DNA of 64,000 nt, from positions 1 to 64,000 of the forward strand of contig JAPORQ010000067.1 of assembly GCA_026710155.1 (NCBI GenBank). The letters run 5' to 3'. Origin of the DNA: Paracoccaceae bacterium (lineage in GTDB: Bacteria; Pseudomonadota; Alphaproteobacteria; Rhodobacterales; Rhodobacteraceae). Within the stretch, counting starts at the first letter, position 1; each line of letters starts with the position of its first letter. Under the pieces are notes generated by a model that was not told the origin of the DNA, did no database searches, and saw only the letters and a list, made by a program, of their open reading frames with translations. The position numbers and the translations under genes were made by a program. This document shows positions 7,145 to 15,938 of this stretch, piece after piece.

Positions 7145-8753
7145 TAGTGCCAGCAATAAAACCCTGTTGGATGTTAAGAATGTATCGGTTGATTTTAAGA
7201 CGGTAGGTGGTATCGTTCATGGAGTAAAGAAGAACAGTTTTTATGTCAAAAGTGGTGAAACCTTAGCTCTTGTTGGAGAAAGTGGTTCGGGCAAATCTGT
7301 CACTGCAAGAGCAATCATGCAGATGTTGGCTGAAAATGCAGTTCTAGGCAAGGAAATGGAGGTTTGGTTTAATGGGACAAATCTTCAAACTCTCCCTGAA
7401 ATCGAAATGCAGAAAATACGCGGTAACAATATTACCATGATTTTTCAGGAGCCTCTAACCAGTTTGAATCCAGTATACAGAGTGGGTGATCAGGTTGCAG
7501 AAATAATCCTCAAGCACAACAAGATCACTAAAAAGGATGCTCTGAAAAAAGTTATCAGTTTATTCAAAGAAGTCCATATTCCCGATCCGGAGGCAAGATT
7601 AACCCAGTACCCACATCAATTATCCGGTGGTCAAAGACAAAGGGTCATGATATCAATGGCTCTGGCAAATGAACCCGATTTGTTGATTGCCGATGAACCA
7701 ACAACAGCTCTAGATGTTACTGTACAATCAGAAATTCTACTACTTCTCAAGGAACTTCAGAAAACTCATGGAATGGCAATAATTCTGATTACCCACGATT
7801 TGGGAGTGGTCAGAAAGAATTCCGACAGGGTTTGTGTAATGAGATACGGAGAGATTTTGGAATCGGGAAATACCGACGATATTTTTGAAAACCCTCAACA
7901 TCCTTACACAAAACACCTGATCGCAAGTGAACCTTCCGGAATGCCTGATTCTATTCCCGAAACAGCCAAGGAATTACTTAGGGGAAATGCCCTGCGGACA
8001 GTCTTCTCAATCAAGCATGGGAGTTTCATTAATCGAAAGAAGCTTGATCTTGTTGCGGTTGACGATATTTCTCTCACCATCCTTGAGGGTGAAACTCTTG
8101 GAATTGTTGGTGAAAGTGGTTCAGGTAAATCTACCCTGGGTATGTCTTTAATCAGATTACAATCATCCACTGGAGGAACCATTGAATTCAATGGGAATCG
8201 GATAGACCAATTAACTCGAAAGGAGATGCGTCCTCTTCGGCCTGATTTGCAGGTTGTATTTCAGGATCCATTTTCTTCACTTAACCCCCGTATGATAATC
8301 CGGCAAATCATTGGCGAAGGGTTAATTATAAATAAAATCGGAAATTCACGTAAAGAAAGGGAGGTCTTGATCAAGGAGGCCCTTAATGATGTTCAAATGG
8401 AAGCCAATGTAATGGATCGTTTTCCCAATGAATTTTCTGGTGGGCAAAGACAAAGGATAGCTATTGCCAGGGCAATGGTATTAAAACCTAAATTTATCCT
8501 GCTAGATGAGCCTACTTCGGCATTGGATCTCTCCATACAGGCACAAATTATTGACCTTTTGAGGGATTTGAGAAGAAAGCATAAATTGAGTTATATATTT
8601 ATAAGTCATGATTTGAAGGTTGTGAGAGCTCTCTGTCACAAAGTATTAGTTATGCAGCATGGCAGGGTTGTAGAAGAAGGGCTTACTGAAAAAGTCTTGG
8701 CTAATCCCAATACATCCTACACAAAAAGACTAGTTGAATCTTCAATAATATAA
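7137..8753 (+). CDS. ABC transporter ATPase, fused DppD-DppF type
   Basis: 538 residues from the ATG at 7137, which overlaps the permease stop; an upstream in-frame ATG at 7083 lies deep inside the permease and is unlikely. Two complete nucleotide-binding domains are present. The first has GESGSGKS (residues 47-54), a LSGGQRQRV signature and Walker B DLLIADEPT. The second has another GESGSGKS near residue 325, FSGGQRQRI and FILLDEPT. The linker has the oligopeptide-transporter C-terminal extension (NPQHPYTKHLIASEPS). One polypeptide therefore supplies both ATP sites for the importer. Last gene of the operon. Confidence 0.93.
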   Translation: MVSSASNKTLLDVKNVSVDFKTVGGIVHGVKKNSFYVKSGETLALVGESGSGKSVTARAIMQMLAENAVLGKEMEVWFNGTNLQTLPEIEMQKIRGNNITMIFQEPLTSLNPVYRVGDQVAEIILKHNKITKKDALKKVISLFKEVHIPDPEARLTQYPHQLSGGQRQRVMISMALANEPDLLIADEPTTALDVTVQSEILLLLKELQKTHGMAIILITHDLGVVRKNSDRVCVMRYGEILESGNTDDIFENPQHPYTKHLIASEPSGMPDSIPETAKELLRGNALRTVFSIKHGSFINRKKLDLVAVDDISLTILEGETLGIVGESGSGKSTLGMSLIRLQSSTGGTIEFNGNRIDQLTRKEMRPLRPDLQVVFQDPFSSLNPRMIIRQIIGEGLIINKIGNSRKEREVLIKEALNDVQMEANVMDRFPNEFSGGQRQRIAIARAMVLKPKFILLDEPTSALDLSIQAQIIDLLRDLRRKHKLSYIFISHDLKVVRALCHKVLVMQHGRVVEEGLTEKVLANPNTSYTKRLVESSII

Positions 8754-8897
8754 ACCATGGGGATGATACGCTTGATGCCCCTTGAATTTATCTCAATTCA
8801 ATCTGATGTCTTGATCGGGCTATGTATGGTGAAGGAATTTATTGCTTTCAACTAAAATACCCAAGGCATTAAGGCTTGATCCAGGAATGAATTTGTT

Positions 8898-9246
8898 ATG
8901 AAATCCATTGCGTTTCGTGGTTCTCATTATGCCTTGGCATTCATTGTTGTGATCACAACAGCCATGCCAGCAAAATCCGAACTTTGGGGATGTTCTGACT
9001 GGTGGGCATCATCACATCCACACCCGATCGAGCTTGTTTCCGATCTCGAAAATGGAATTGGCAGCATCGAAGTCCAAGGACTTCCGGCCATTGCTACCTA
9101 TTTCGGAATTGAGGGTTTGGCGTTGGGTTGATGGTCCGGCTGAAGGATATGCTTTTTATATCAGAGATGATTCCGGGGCTTATTATGTGTTTTGGGACGA
9201 TAAACCCACCAAACCCGAAGAAACCTACTCTTGTCACAAACACTAA
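8898..9246 (+). pseudogene. Frameshifted small exported protein
   Basis: The first frame (8898-9131) encodes a signal peptide (GSHYALAFIVVITTAMPAKS) and then ELWGCSDWWASSHPHPIELV. A second frame (read until 9246) continues plausibly with RWVDGPAEGYAFYIRDDSGA and ends near CHKH. The shift lies around 9105-9125. Neither piece resembles a known family. Joined, they would give a secreted protein of roughly 115 residues with Trp- and Tyr-rich segments. A single sequencing indel would have the same effect. Confidence 0.45.
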
Positions 9247-9248
9247 TC

Positions 9249-9389
9249 ATGTCATTATTTTCAGATTCAGTGGTTTCAAAGATACGGGGGATCATCAAGC
9301 GTATAATGCCCTTTTTTATGCCAGGTGCTTTTAAGAAGCAAACCAGGAAATACATGAACGATTTCAAAACCTTTGTAGAAAATCAATAG
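9249..9389 (+). CDS. Possible 46-residue basic amphipathic peptide
   Basis: A short frame beginning MSLFSDSVVSKIRGIIKRIM and ending in FVENQ, rich in Lys, Arg and apolar residues. It starts two bases after the broken exported gene and ends 15 bases before the HEAT-like gene. There is no clear ribosome-binding site and no known homologue in my memory, so it may be chance coding. Confidence 0.2.
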   Translation: MSLFSDSVVSKIRGIIKRIMPFFMPGAFKKQTRKYMNDFKTFVENQ

Positions 9390-9404
9390 AACTCCATCAA
9401 GCCA

Positions 9405-9899
9405 TTGGTCAAGAAGTCTCCGATAAACCTCAAGGATCTTGAAAGGTACTATGACCTTAATCACGAGAAAGAAGACTTTCCAGACCATTTATTGAATCAA
9501 CTTCCAGATGGTGAATTTGAAAACGCCAATACCTGGCTGATCAAGCGATATCTTGAAAATGGTAATCGCCTTCCCGCAAATATTGAGATGAGGATACTGG
9601 ACTTGCTTCCACACTTATCGGGTTGGGAAGCAAAATTACACCTCTTGCAGATTCTACCATATATTGTAATTCCAAAATCTCGGTCCGCAACAATCAGGAA
9701 AATCCTGCTTGCATTGATCAAGGAAAACAACAAATTTATCAGAGCATGGGCATATAACGGTTTGTACCATCTACAGTTATGTCACCCCGAGTACAAAACC
9801 GAAATGATTTCCCTGCTTAACAAGGCATATGACAATGAGGCCCCCTCCGTCAGGGCCCGGATTAGAAACATGTTGGGAGATGATGAATGGCTCAGTTGA
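9405..9899 (+). CDS. HEAT-repeat-like hypothetical protein
   Basis: 164 residues from a TTG start; an in-frame stop lies just upstream, and the next ATG is well inside the protein. The sequence is almost all helix-forming, with paired-helix units such as LPHLSGWEAKLHLLQILPYI and RKILLALIKENNKFIRAWAYNG and a closing unit ending SVRARIRNMLG, the look of HEAT/PBS-type repeats used for protein contacts. Its 3' end overlaps the flavoprotein gene by 13 bases, suggesting coupled expression. A truncated N-terminus cannot be excluded. Confidence 0.6.
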   Translation: MVKKSPINLKDLERYYDLNHEKEDFPDHLLNQLPDGEFENANTWLIKRYLENGNRLPANIEMRILDLLPHLSGWEAKLHLLQILPYIVIPKSRSATIRKILLALIKENNKFIRAWAYNGLYHLQLCHPEYKTEMISLLNKAYDNEAPSVRARIRNMLGDDEWLS

Positions 9900-11182
9900 T
9901 GAAGGAACCATTTTGGTGGGAAAGTGCCGGGAGACCACAGCCTGTTGCAGAAATTGCCCTTCCCGAGGAAGTTGATGTCGTGATTGTCGGCGCTGGATTG
10001 ACTGGATTGACCGCAGCACTGTTTCTTGCCAAGGGAAACAAGAAGGTTCTTGTTCTGGAAAAAACCACGCCTTGTATGGGAGCAAGCTCAAGAAATGGAG
10101 GTATGATTGGAGGAGGCCACAGGGTTTCGGTTGATCAACTCATTCAAAAATACGGTCGGGACCCCGCTTGCCGTCTGCTTCATGAGATGCATATAGACTC
10201 AACTGTTTTTGCAAAGAATCTGATGATATCTGAAAGCATTGATTGTGATTTTCAGGAGACTGGAAGATTTCAGGCCTTCTGGAAAAAATCAGACTATGAA
10301 TCATTCGCCAGCAAGTTGGATCAGCTGCGGGAGTTAGTACCGGTCGAGGCTGATTTGGTTTCCCCTGCCGATCAAAAGTATGAAGTTGCCAGCAAAGCGT
10401 ACCATGGTGGCATTACCTACCATCTTCATGGTGGAATCAATCCTGCCAAATGGGTTTATGGCATCAAAAACCGTGCCTTGGAACAAGGAGCAATCATTCA
10501 GGGAGATACACCTGTAGAAGAATTGCATTACAATGCAGGAGTTCATACCGTCAAGACCCCACGAGGTAGTGTCAAGGCGCAAGATGTCCTGATGGCAACA
10601 AATGGTTATACCCCTTCCAATTTCGGGGATTTGAGTAAGCGAATTTTCCCGATTCCCAACTTTATCATTGTCACCGAACCCCTGGGTGAAAATCGGGTAC
10701 GAGACCTGTTTCCCGGTCTCAAGATGATTGTCGAAACTCGTGAAAGGCATTGCTACTTTCGTCCCTCGCCAGATCGCAAAAGAATAGTTTTCGGAGGAAG
10801 GGCTGCAATGTTCAAGCCACCGGACAATTTCTTCAAGAGTCAACTCAGAATGCTGCTTGCAGGTATTTTTCCAGATCTGAAAAATGTTGGAATTACCCAT
10901 GCCTGGTGGGGAAATACTGGTTTTACCTTTGAAATGCTACCCCATGTCGGGAAATTGAACAATGTCTGGCATGCCATGGGGTATTGCGGCAATGGCAATG
11001 GAATGGCTCCTTGGCTGGGATACAAGGTTGCGAACCGTATTCTGGGTAACCCAGAAGGTGAAACCGCCTTTGCCGAGATAGAAATGCCAACCAAATGGTA
11101 CTATAATGGCGTACCCTGGTTTTTACCCTTTGCCGATGTTGGTTTCAGGTTCAGGGATCTTTATTCCAACATTCAAAAATAG
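9887..11182 (+). CDS. FAD-dependent amine/amino-acid oxidoreductase (DadA/PuuB-like)
   Basis: 431 residues of the DAO family. The Rossmann FAD site is at residues 35-60 (VVIVGAGLTGLTAALFLAKG with the closing acidic LEK). It is followed by ASSRNGGMIGGG, the R-N-G/A-G signature of gamma-glutamylputrescine oxidoreductase and related amine oxidases. The C-terminal FAD contact is HAMGYCGNGNGMAPWLG. Such enzymes oxidise secondary amines or N-substituted amino acids. With dimethylglycine dehydrogenase (27.2 kb) and sarcosine oxidase subunits (40.1 kb), the window shows a taste for methylated amines; the precise substrate is unknown. Confidence 0.85.
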   Translation: MAQLMKEPFWWESAGRPQPVAEIALPEEVDVVIVGAGLTGLTAALFLAKGNKKVLVLEKTTPCMGASSRNGGMIGGGHRVSVDQLIQKYGRDPACRLLHEMHIDSTVFAKNLMISESIDCDFQETGRFQAFWKKSDYESFASKLDQLRELVPVEADLVSPADQKYEVASKAYHGGITYHLHGGINPAKWVYGIKNRALEQGAIIQGDTPVEELHYNAGVHTVKTPRGSVKAQDVLMATNGYTPSNFGDLSKRIFPIPNFIIVTEPLGENRVRDLFPGLKMIVETRERHCYFRPSPDRKRIVFGGRAAMFKPPDNFFKSQLRMLLAGIFPDLKNVGITHAWWGNTGFTFEMLPHVGKLNNVWHAMGYCGNGNGMAPWLGYKVANRILGNPEGETAFAEIEMPTKWYYNGVPWFLPFADVGFRFRDLYSNIQK

Positions 11183-11201
11183 CCTTTCGGTGCCAATCAC
11201 A

Positions 11202-11804
11202 TTACGGTTGATACTTCCAACAGCTTGTCAAATGATCATTCACCATTCCCGTGGCTTGCATAAAGGCATAGATAATTGTGGAACCAACAAAGCTCATGCC
11301 CCTTTTCTTGAGATCCTTGGACAATCTATCACTTATTGGGGAATTGGCGGGTAATTCTTCAAATGCATTCCAGTGGTTTTTGATCGGCTTGCCATCGACA
11401 TACTCCCAAAGATAATCATCAAAAGAACCGAATTCATTTATTATTTCCAAAACTACCTGGGCATTTGTTCTTGTCGAATAAATTTTGAGTCTGTTTCTTA
11501 TAATTCTTGCGTCAGATCTCAAACCTTCAAGGTAGGTGTCGCTTAAATTGGCGACCAGTTCAACATCAAATTGAAAAAATACTTCCCTGTAACCCTCTCT
11601 CTTTTTGAGAATTGTTTCCCAGCTCAGCCCTGCCTGGGCTCCCTCAAGAATCAGCATTTCAAACAATTGTCTGTCTTCATGTACAGGAATTCCCCATTCA
11701 TTGTCATGATAATCGGCATAGAACTCCTTGCCGGGACCATGGCCAAAACATCGTGGCAACTCCGCTTTGGCAATAGTCTGGGATTGTGGTCCCATATCGT
11801 TCAA
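11202..11804 (-). CDS. tag: DNA-3-methyladenine glycosylase I
   Basis: 200 residues. It has the Tag hallmarks: RCFG at the N-terminus (zinc Cys), YHDNEWGIPVHEDRQLFEML, then LEGAQAGLSWETILKKREGY with the catalytic Glu region, KKRGMSFVGSTIIYAFMQA, and a closing NDHLTSCW supplying the second zinc His/Cys pair. The enzyme excises 3-methyladenine in base-excision repair. It is convergent with the flavoprotein gene and stands alone upstream of fabA on the opposite strand. Confidence 0.93.
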   Translation of the reverse strand: MNDMGPQSQTIAKAELPRCFGHGPGKEFYADYHDNEWGIPVHEDRQLFEMLILEGAQAGLSWETILKKREGYREVFFQFDVELVANLSDTYLEGLRSDARIIRNRLKIYSTRTNAQVVLEIINEFGSFDDYLWEYVDGKPIKNHWNAFEELPANSPISDRLSKDLKKRGMSFVGSTIIYAFMQATGMVNDHLTSCWKYQP

Positions 11805-12056
11805 TTCCTAAATCCTCCTTTGCAAAATTACCATTCAATATTTGAATTAATACACCATCCTGTTGAAAATCACATTATGACAGGGGAGTTTATGGGGTTG
11901 TGTTTTTCCACAAAGAATTTATGTTGAAACTTTGATGCCATATTGATTTTTCTTTTTAATCCTAAGTGTTTTTTTATTATCTTATTGAGTGTGTCTGGTT
12001 CTTCATGAAGAACCTTCGTCGATATTAACCATTTTGAACTTACCTTTCCATTAATC

Positions 12057-12566
12057 ATGACCAAATACCCTACTTGCTACGATCTTGACGGTTTGATAGA
12101 TTGCGCCAAAGGCAATCTCTTTGGTCCGGGCAACGCCCAACTGCCACTACCTCCGATGCTGATGTTTGAACGTATAACCGAGATGTCAAGCGATGGAGGG
12201 TTGCATGGAAAGGGGCACGCTGTAGCTGAATTGGATATTAGGCCCGATCTATGGTTTTTTGACTGTCATTTTGTCGGTGACCCGGTCATGCCGGGGTGTC
12301 TAGGATTGGATGCTTTGTGGCAATTGACCGGATTCAATCTTGGCTGGCGGGGTTTTCCAGGTCGTGGTCGCGCCCTGGGTGTCGGTGAAGTCAAATTTAC
12401 GGATATGGTAACTCCCAATTGCAAACGCCTTACTTATTGTGTAGATTTCACTCGTGTTATAGATCGCAAATTGAAACTTGGTATTTCTGATGGAAGAATG
12501 CTGGCTGACGGCAAGGAATTTTATCGCACAACTGGAATGAAAGTCGGATTGTTCACCGTAGATTAA
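12057..12566 (+). CDS. fabA: 3-hydroxydecanoyl-ACP dehydratase/isomerase
   Basis: 169 residues, the usual FabA length. The hot-dog active site is intact: [20 protein letters not shown] has the catalytic His and, one turn later, the Asp (LDALWQL). FabA makes trans-2- and then cis-3-decenoyl-ACP, the branch point to unsaturated fatty acids. It begins the fabA-fabB-fabI operon with 22-bp spacing to fabB. Confidence 0.96.
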   Translation: MTKYPTCYDLDGLIDCAKGNLFGPGNAQLPLPPMLMFERITEMSSDGGLHGKGHAVAELDIRPDLWFFDCHFVGDPVMPGCLGLDALWQLTGFNLGWRGFPGRGRALGVGEVKFTDMVTPNCKRLTYCVDFTRVIDRKLKLGISDGRMLADGKEFYRTTGMKVGLFTVD

Positions 12567-12588
12567 GGAATAATAGAAGCATATTTTC

Positions 12589-13815
12589 ATGAGGAGAGTA
12601 GTTGTAACAGGAATGGGGATCATTTCCCCAATTGGAAACTCCCTGTCAGAGGTGTCCGATTCACTGAAAAAGGGTAAATCAGGTGTTGTATTTGCCGAAG
12701 AATATGCCGAAAGAGGTTTCCGAAGCCAAATCCATGGCAATATCAAGTTAAATCTGGCAGATCATGTCAATAAGCGGCAACTGCGTTTCATGGGACCGGG
12801 GGCATCCTATAATTTTCTGGCCATGGAGCAGGCGATTGAGGATTCCGGGCTTGAAGAGGACGAAGTTTCCAACGAAAGAACCGGTCTGGTAATGGGATCA
12901 GGTGGACCGTCCACCTCGAATTTCCATGTTGCCCATAATATTGTCCAGGAAAAGAAAAGTCCCCGTAGGATTGGCCCATTCATGGTGACGAGATGCATGT
13001 CTTCCACCAATTCTGCCTGTCTGGCGACTCCCTTTAAGATAAAGGGAGTGAATTATTCCATTTCCTCAGCCTGTGCCACTTCAGCGCATTGCATCGGAAA
13101 CGGTTTCGAACAGATCAGGTTTGGCTTGCAGGATATAGTGTTTGCCGGGGGTGGTGAAGAAATTGACTGGACCCTTTCCTGTTTGTTTGATGCGATGGGA
13201 GCCTTGAGTTCCAAATATAACGATACACCAGAGACAGCTTCACGACCTTTTGACATGACCAGGGATGGTTTTGTCATTGCCGGGGGTGCGGGTGTTCTTG
13301 TTCTGGAAGAACTTGAAAGGGCCAAGGCAAGGGGGGCCAAAATTTATGCCGAACTTCTTGGTTATGGAGCAACCTCAGATGGTTATGACATGGTGGCTCC
13401 ATCTGGCGAAGGCGGCCTGAGATCCATGAAACTTGCCATGAACAACCTGAATGGTCGCAAGGTTGATTATATCAATGCCCATGGAACTTCTACTCCGGCA
13501 GGAGATATCGTGGAAATCGAAGCCATCAGGCAGTTGTTCGAATCTTCTGAATTTCCCTATCTGAGTTCAACCAAATCCCTTACCGGACATTCACTTGGTG
13601 CCACCGGTGTTCATGAAGCCATTTACTCGCTGATCATGCTTTCGGAACGTTTCGTTTCGGCCTCGGCCAATTTGACCGAGCTGGATCCTGCCATCAGGGA
13701 AAATGAAGTCACAACTTCTCTTGTTGAAAATGCTGACCTTGACACGGTCTTGTCAAATAGTTTTGGCTTTGGAGGAACCAACTCCACCCTGACCTTTGGT
13801 AGACTTTTGGGTTGA
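12589..13815 (+). CDS. fabB: 3-oxoacyl-ACP synthase I
   Basis: 408 residues. The Cys-His-His triad is visible in [30 protein letters not shown] and [13 protein letters not shown]. FabB condenses cis-3-decenoyl-ACP with malonyl-ACP and works with FabA in the unsaturated branch. It starts with a GxGxxSPIG pattern typical of the family ([15 protein letters not shown]) and ends six bases before the fabI ATG. Confidence 0.96.
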   Translation: MRRVVVTGMGIISPIGNSLSEVSDSLKKGKSGVVFAEEYAERGFRSQIHGNIKLNLADHVNKRQLRFMGPGASYNFLAMEQAIEDSGLEEDEVSNERTGLVMGSGGPSTSNFHVAHNIVQEKKSPRRIGPFMVTRCMSSTNSACLATPFKIKGVNYSISSACATSAHCIGNGFEQIRFGLQDIVFAGGGEEIDWTLSCLFDAMGALSSKYNDTPETASRPFDMTRDGFVIAGGAGVLVLEELERAKARGAKIYAELLGYGATSDGYDMVAPSGEGGLRSMKLAMNNLNGRKVDYINAHGTSTPAGDIVEIEAIRQLFESSEFPYLSSTKSLTGHSLGATGVHEAIYSLIMLSERFVSASANLTELDPAIRENEVTTSLVENADLDTVLSNSFGFGGTNSTLTFGRLLG

Positions 13816-13820
13816 TTTCC

Positions 13821-14609
13821 ATGACAAATCTTCTTGCAGAAAAAAAGGGTCTGGTATTTGGGGTTGCCAACGATCGTTCGATAGCTTGGGGAATGGCAAG
13901 GGAAATGCATCAGGCCGGAGCCAAAATTGCCCTTAACTATCAAAAGGAACAATTGGGAAAAAGGGTCATTCCCCTTGGTAAGCAGATTGACTCGGAAATC
14001 ATTGTCGAGGCTGATGTCCTGAACCCTGAATCCCTTGATAAACTCTTTGATGAAATTGATGTGAAATGGGGAAGTCTGGACTTTTTAGTTCATGCGATTG
14101 CCTTTTCGGACAAATCCGAACTGACCGGGAACTTTATCAACACCTCCTTGGAGAATTTCCTTCTGTCACTGAATATCTCATGCTATTCACTGATTGATTT
14201 GGCGCGCCGGTCAGTACCCTTGATGAAGTCTGGTGGTTCTATCATTACCCTTACCTTTATCGGATCAAACCGGGTAACACCAAATTACAACGTCATGGGT
14301 GTCGCCAAGGCGGCCCTGGAATCAACCGTCAAGTATCTGGCCAATGATCTGGGGAAAGACGGCATCAGGGTAAATGCCATAAGCCCCGGCCCCATGAAAA
14401 CCCTTGCCGGAGCTGCCATAGGATCAGCAAGAAAGACTTTCAGGCACACGGAATCCAATGCCCCAATGGGTATCAATTCCACCCTTCAACATGTTGGTGG
14501 AACCGCTGTTTACCTCGCCTCGGACTATGGCGCCTCAACCACTGGTGAAATCATCAGGGTCGACGGTGGTTTCCATATTCTTGGGATGCCCCAGGCGGAA
14601 AATCTGTAA
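13821..14609 (+). CDS. fabI: Enoyl-ACP reductase (NADH)
   Basis: 262 residues from the ATG at 13821; a TTG three codons earlier overlaps fabB and is less likely. SDR fold with the FabI-specific nucleotide site (LVFGVANDRSIAWGMA) and the Y-x6-K active site in NYNVMGVAKAALE. The first active-site tyrosine that FabI enzymes usually carry in the TYLG segment is Phe here (LTFIGSNRV). The cofactor loop SPGPMKTLAGAAIG is intact. It completes each elongation cycle. A split VOC gene relic on the minus strand follows 10 bases downstream. Confidence 0.94.
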   Translation: MTNLLAEKKGLVFGVANDRSIAWGMAREMHQAGAKIALNYQKEQLGKRVIPLGKQIDSEIIVEADVLNPESLDKLFDEIDVKWGSLDFLVHAIAFSDKSELTGNFINTSLENFLLSLNISCYSLIDLARRSVPLMKSGGSIITLTFIGSNRVTPNYNVMGVAKAALESTVKYLANDLGKDGIRVNAISPGPMKTLAGAAIGSARKTFRHTESNAPMGINSTLQHVGGTAVYLASDYGASTTGEIIRVDGGFHILGMPQAENL

Positions 14610-14618
14610 ACCCAGCAC

Positions 14619-14649
14619 TTAATCAGGTTCAACCAAACCGACGACTGCC
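14619..14649 (-). pseudogene. C-terminal end of the VOC/glyoxalase gene split by the composite element
   Basis: Read on the minus strand, this piece gives AVVGLVEPD and a stop. It joins in frame to the VOC fragment at 18620-18962, whose reading ends IVVNTVKAVV just at the element border. The fused ending matches the usual VOC C-terminus (…ADP.GAV.GL). The last nine bases (14641-14649, ACGACTGCC) are repeated at 18620-18628 as the target duplication. Confidence 0.75.
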
Positions 14650-14853
14650 CAGTGCTATCGCACTTGGAACTGGCAAGATGACATTGTTCGTCTTTTCATT
14701 CACATGGACCTGATTGGGAGTGGAAAATGGAGGGTTCAGCGATCATTTTTTTGAAAATTTTGCACCAAAGCAATGATTCAGGATCTGAAACTCCATCGAT
14801 GGGTGTGTTTGTTATATGAAAAATCATCTCGGAGTTCAAGTATGATAGCCCTG
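14650..14853 (+). repeat. 205-bp-family inverted-repeat element, copy 1
   Basis: Begins CAGTGCTATCGCACTTG and ends CAAGTATGATAGCCCTG; both ends carry substitutions relative to copies 2 and 3, so this copy is the most diverged. The interior is nearly identical to the other two. It forms the left border of the composite unit. Confidence 0.92.
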
Positions 14854-14970
14854 CTTTTCCCGGACCTCCACAAGGGAATGAAGGGATTCGGGCTGAAACA
14901 TGTCAGGCCAGCAACGCCAATGATGATTTTGACAGTACCAAACGAGAATTTGTTTGGGAAATCTGCAAGG

Positions 14971-15927
14971 TTAGCCCCCAACACTTTTTTTGTCATGGGC
15001 GAGGGCCTGTTCCTCATCCCAGGGATTTTCGAAAATGTACTGCAGCCGTTCAAGCAGTTCCCCGGGGGTTGTGCCTTCCAGCAAGAGGCGATTCCGTTCA
15101 TGGTAGGCCCGCTGGACATTCAGTGCCGCCGCATGGAGCCGGCCTCCAAAGCCCAGCATGGGATCGGCAATGCGGGCAATCTCCCAGTTGCTGTCAATTT
15201 TATCGATTCCTGCAATGATCAGGTGGATGGCCGAAACCCTGGGATCGCCGGTCATCATGCTGTGGGCAGCCAGGGCGGTGGCTGCCGATCTGTATTGGCC
15301 GGCCGCACACCGGATCAGGAAGGAAGGGGAACCGGCCGCTTGCCATTCATTGAGAAAATCAACCAGGGGTCGGACATTCTCTTCCGATGGGGCATGGTAT
15401 TCCTTTTGTTCTTCCCGGTTATCCCAATCCTCAATCTCAAAAGTGCGGACCGTCAGGGGCTTCTCTCCCTGAAGTGCATGAACAGCTTCCAAATCATCGC
15501 CGTACAAATGCCAACCGACCAGGGTGAAGAAGCGGATCTCCGGGTGGTCCTCGAGGATATATTCCCATGATCCACCAGCGGCAACATGGATACCTGGCCT
15601 TGTCAGATCCCCATACAGTTTTTCATGGAAGGGAAGAAGGATCTTCTGGACCGCTTGCCGATCGGGCCTCATCCAATTACGATCATATCCCGGGACATGA
15701 TGGCAGAATTTGGGAACAACCCCGACATCCGTGGGGTTGATCCGGTCAAGAAGGGCTTCCACCTCATGGGAAGGCCAGGGTTCAATGTCGTCAAGGGAAA
15801 TTTTATCTTGAGGCGGGGGGAAGCTGGCCCCTTCCAGTCCGGGAACCATTTTTTGCAGCAAGGGTTTTCCTGCAGCCCAGGAGTGCAGCGTTGTGGCAAG
15901 GTTTCTGGTTTTCCGGAAGAGGTTCAT
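14971..15927 (-). CDS. Protein tyrosine phosphatase-like protein (CxxGxxR motif)
   Basis: 318 residues from the ATG at 15927, which lies 12 bases after the ankyrin stop; longer frames would run into the ankyrin gene. Near residue 208 it has IRCAAGQYRSAATALAAHSM, matching the C-x5-R-S phosphate-binding loop of dual-specificity/tyrosine phosphatases (usually HCxxGxxRS; Arg replaces the His before Cys). The C-terminus is helical (HAAALNVQRAYHERNRLLLE). Preceding segments do not match a phosphatase I can name. It is probably co-transcribed with the ankyrin gene, and both have GC-rich codon use unlike the fab operon, supporting foreign origin. Confidence 0.6.
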   Translation of the reverse strand: MNLFRKTRNLATTLHSWAAGKPLLQKMVPGLEGASFPPPQDKISLDDIEPWPSHEVEALLDRINPTDVGVVPKFCHHVPGYDRNWMRPDRQAVQKILLPFHEKLYGDLTRPGIHVAAGGSWEYILEDHPEIRFFTLVGWHLYGDDLEAVHALQGEKPLTVRTFEIEDWDNREEQKEYHAPSEENVRPLVDFLNEWQAAGSPSFLIRCAAGQYRSAATALAAHSMMTGDPRVSAIHLIIAGIDKIDSNWEIARIADPMLGFGGRLHAAALNVQRAYHERNRLLLEGTTPGELLERLQYIFENPWDEEQALAHDKKSVGG

Positions 15928-15938
15928 GTCAGTTTCCT

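Noticed and set aside
11870..12064. 64-codon minus frame upstream of fabA, where an Irr/Fur regulator often lies
   Set aside because: It has no Fur-like metal or DNA-binding motif and overlaps the fabA start; treated as chance.
14773..15570. Long plus-strand frame of 265 codons over the repeat copy and phosphatase region
   Set aside because: It runs antisense to the phosphatase-like gene, has no family features and starts inside the short repeat element; a shadow of GC-rich codons on the other strand.
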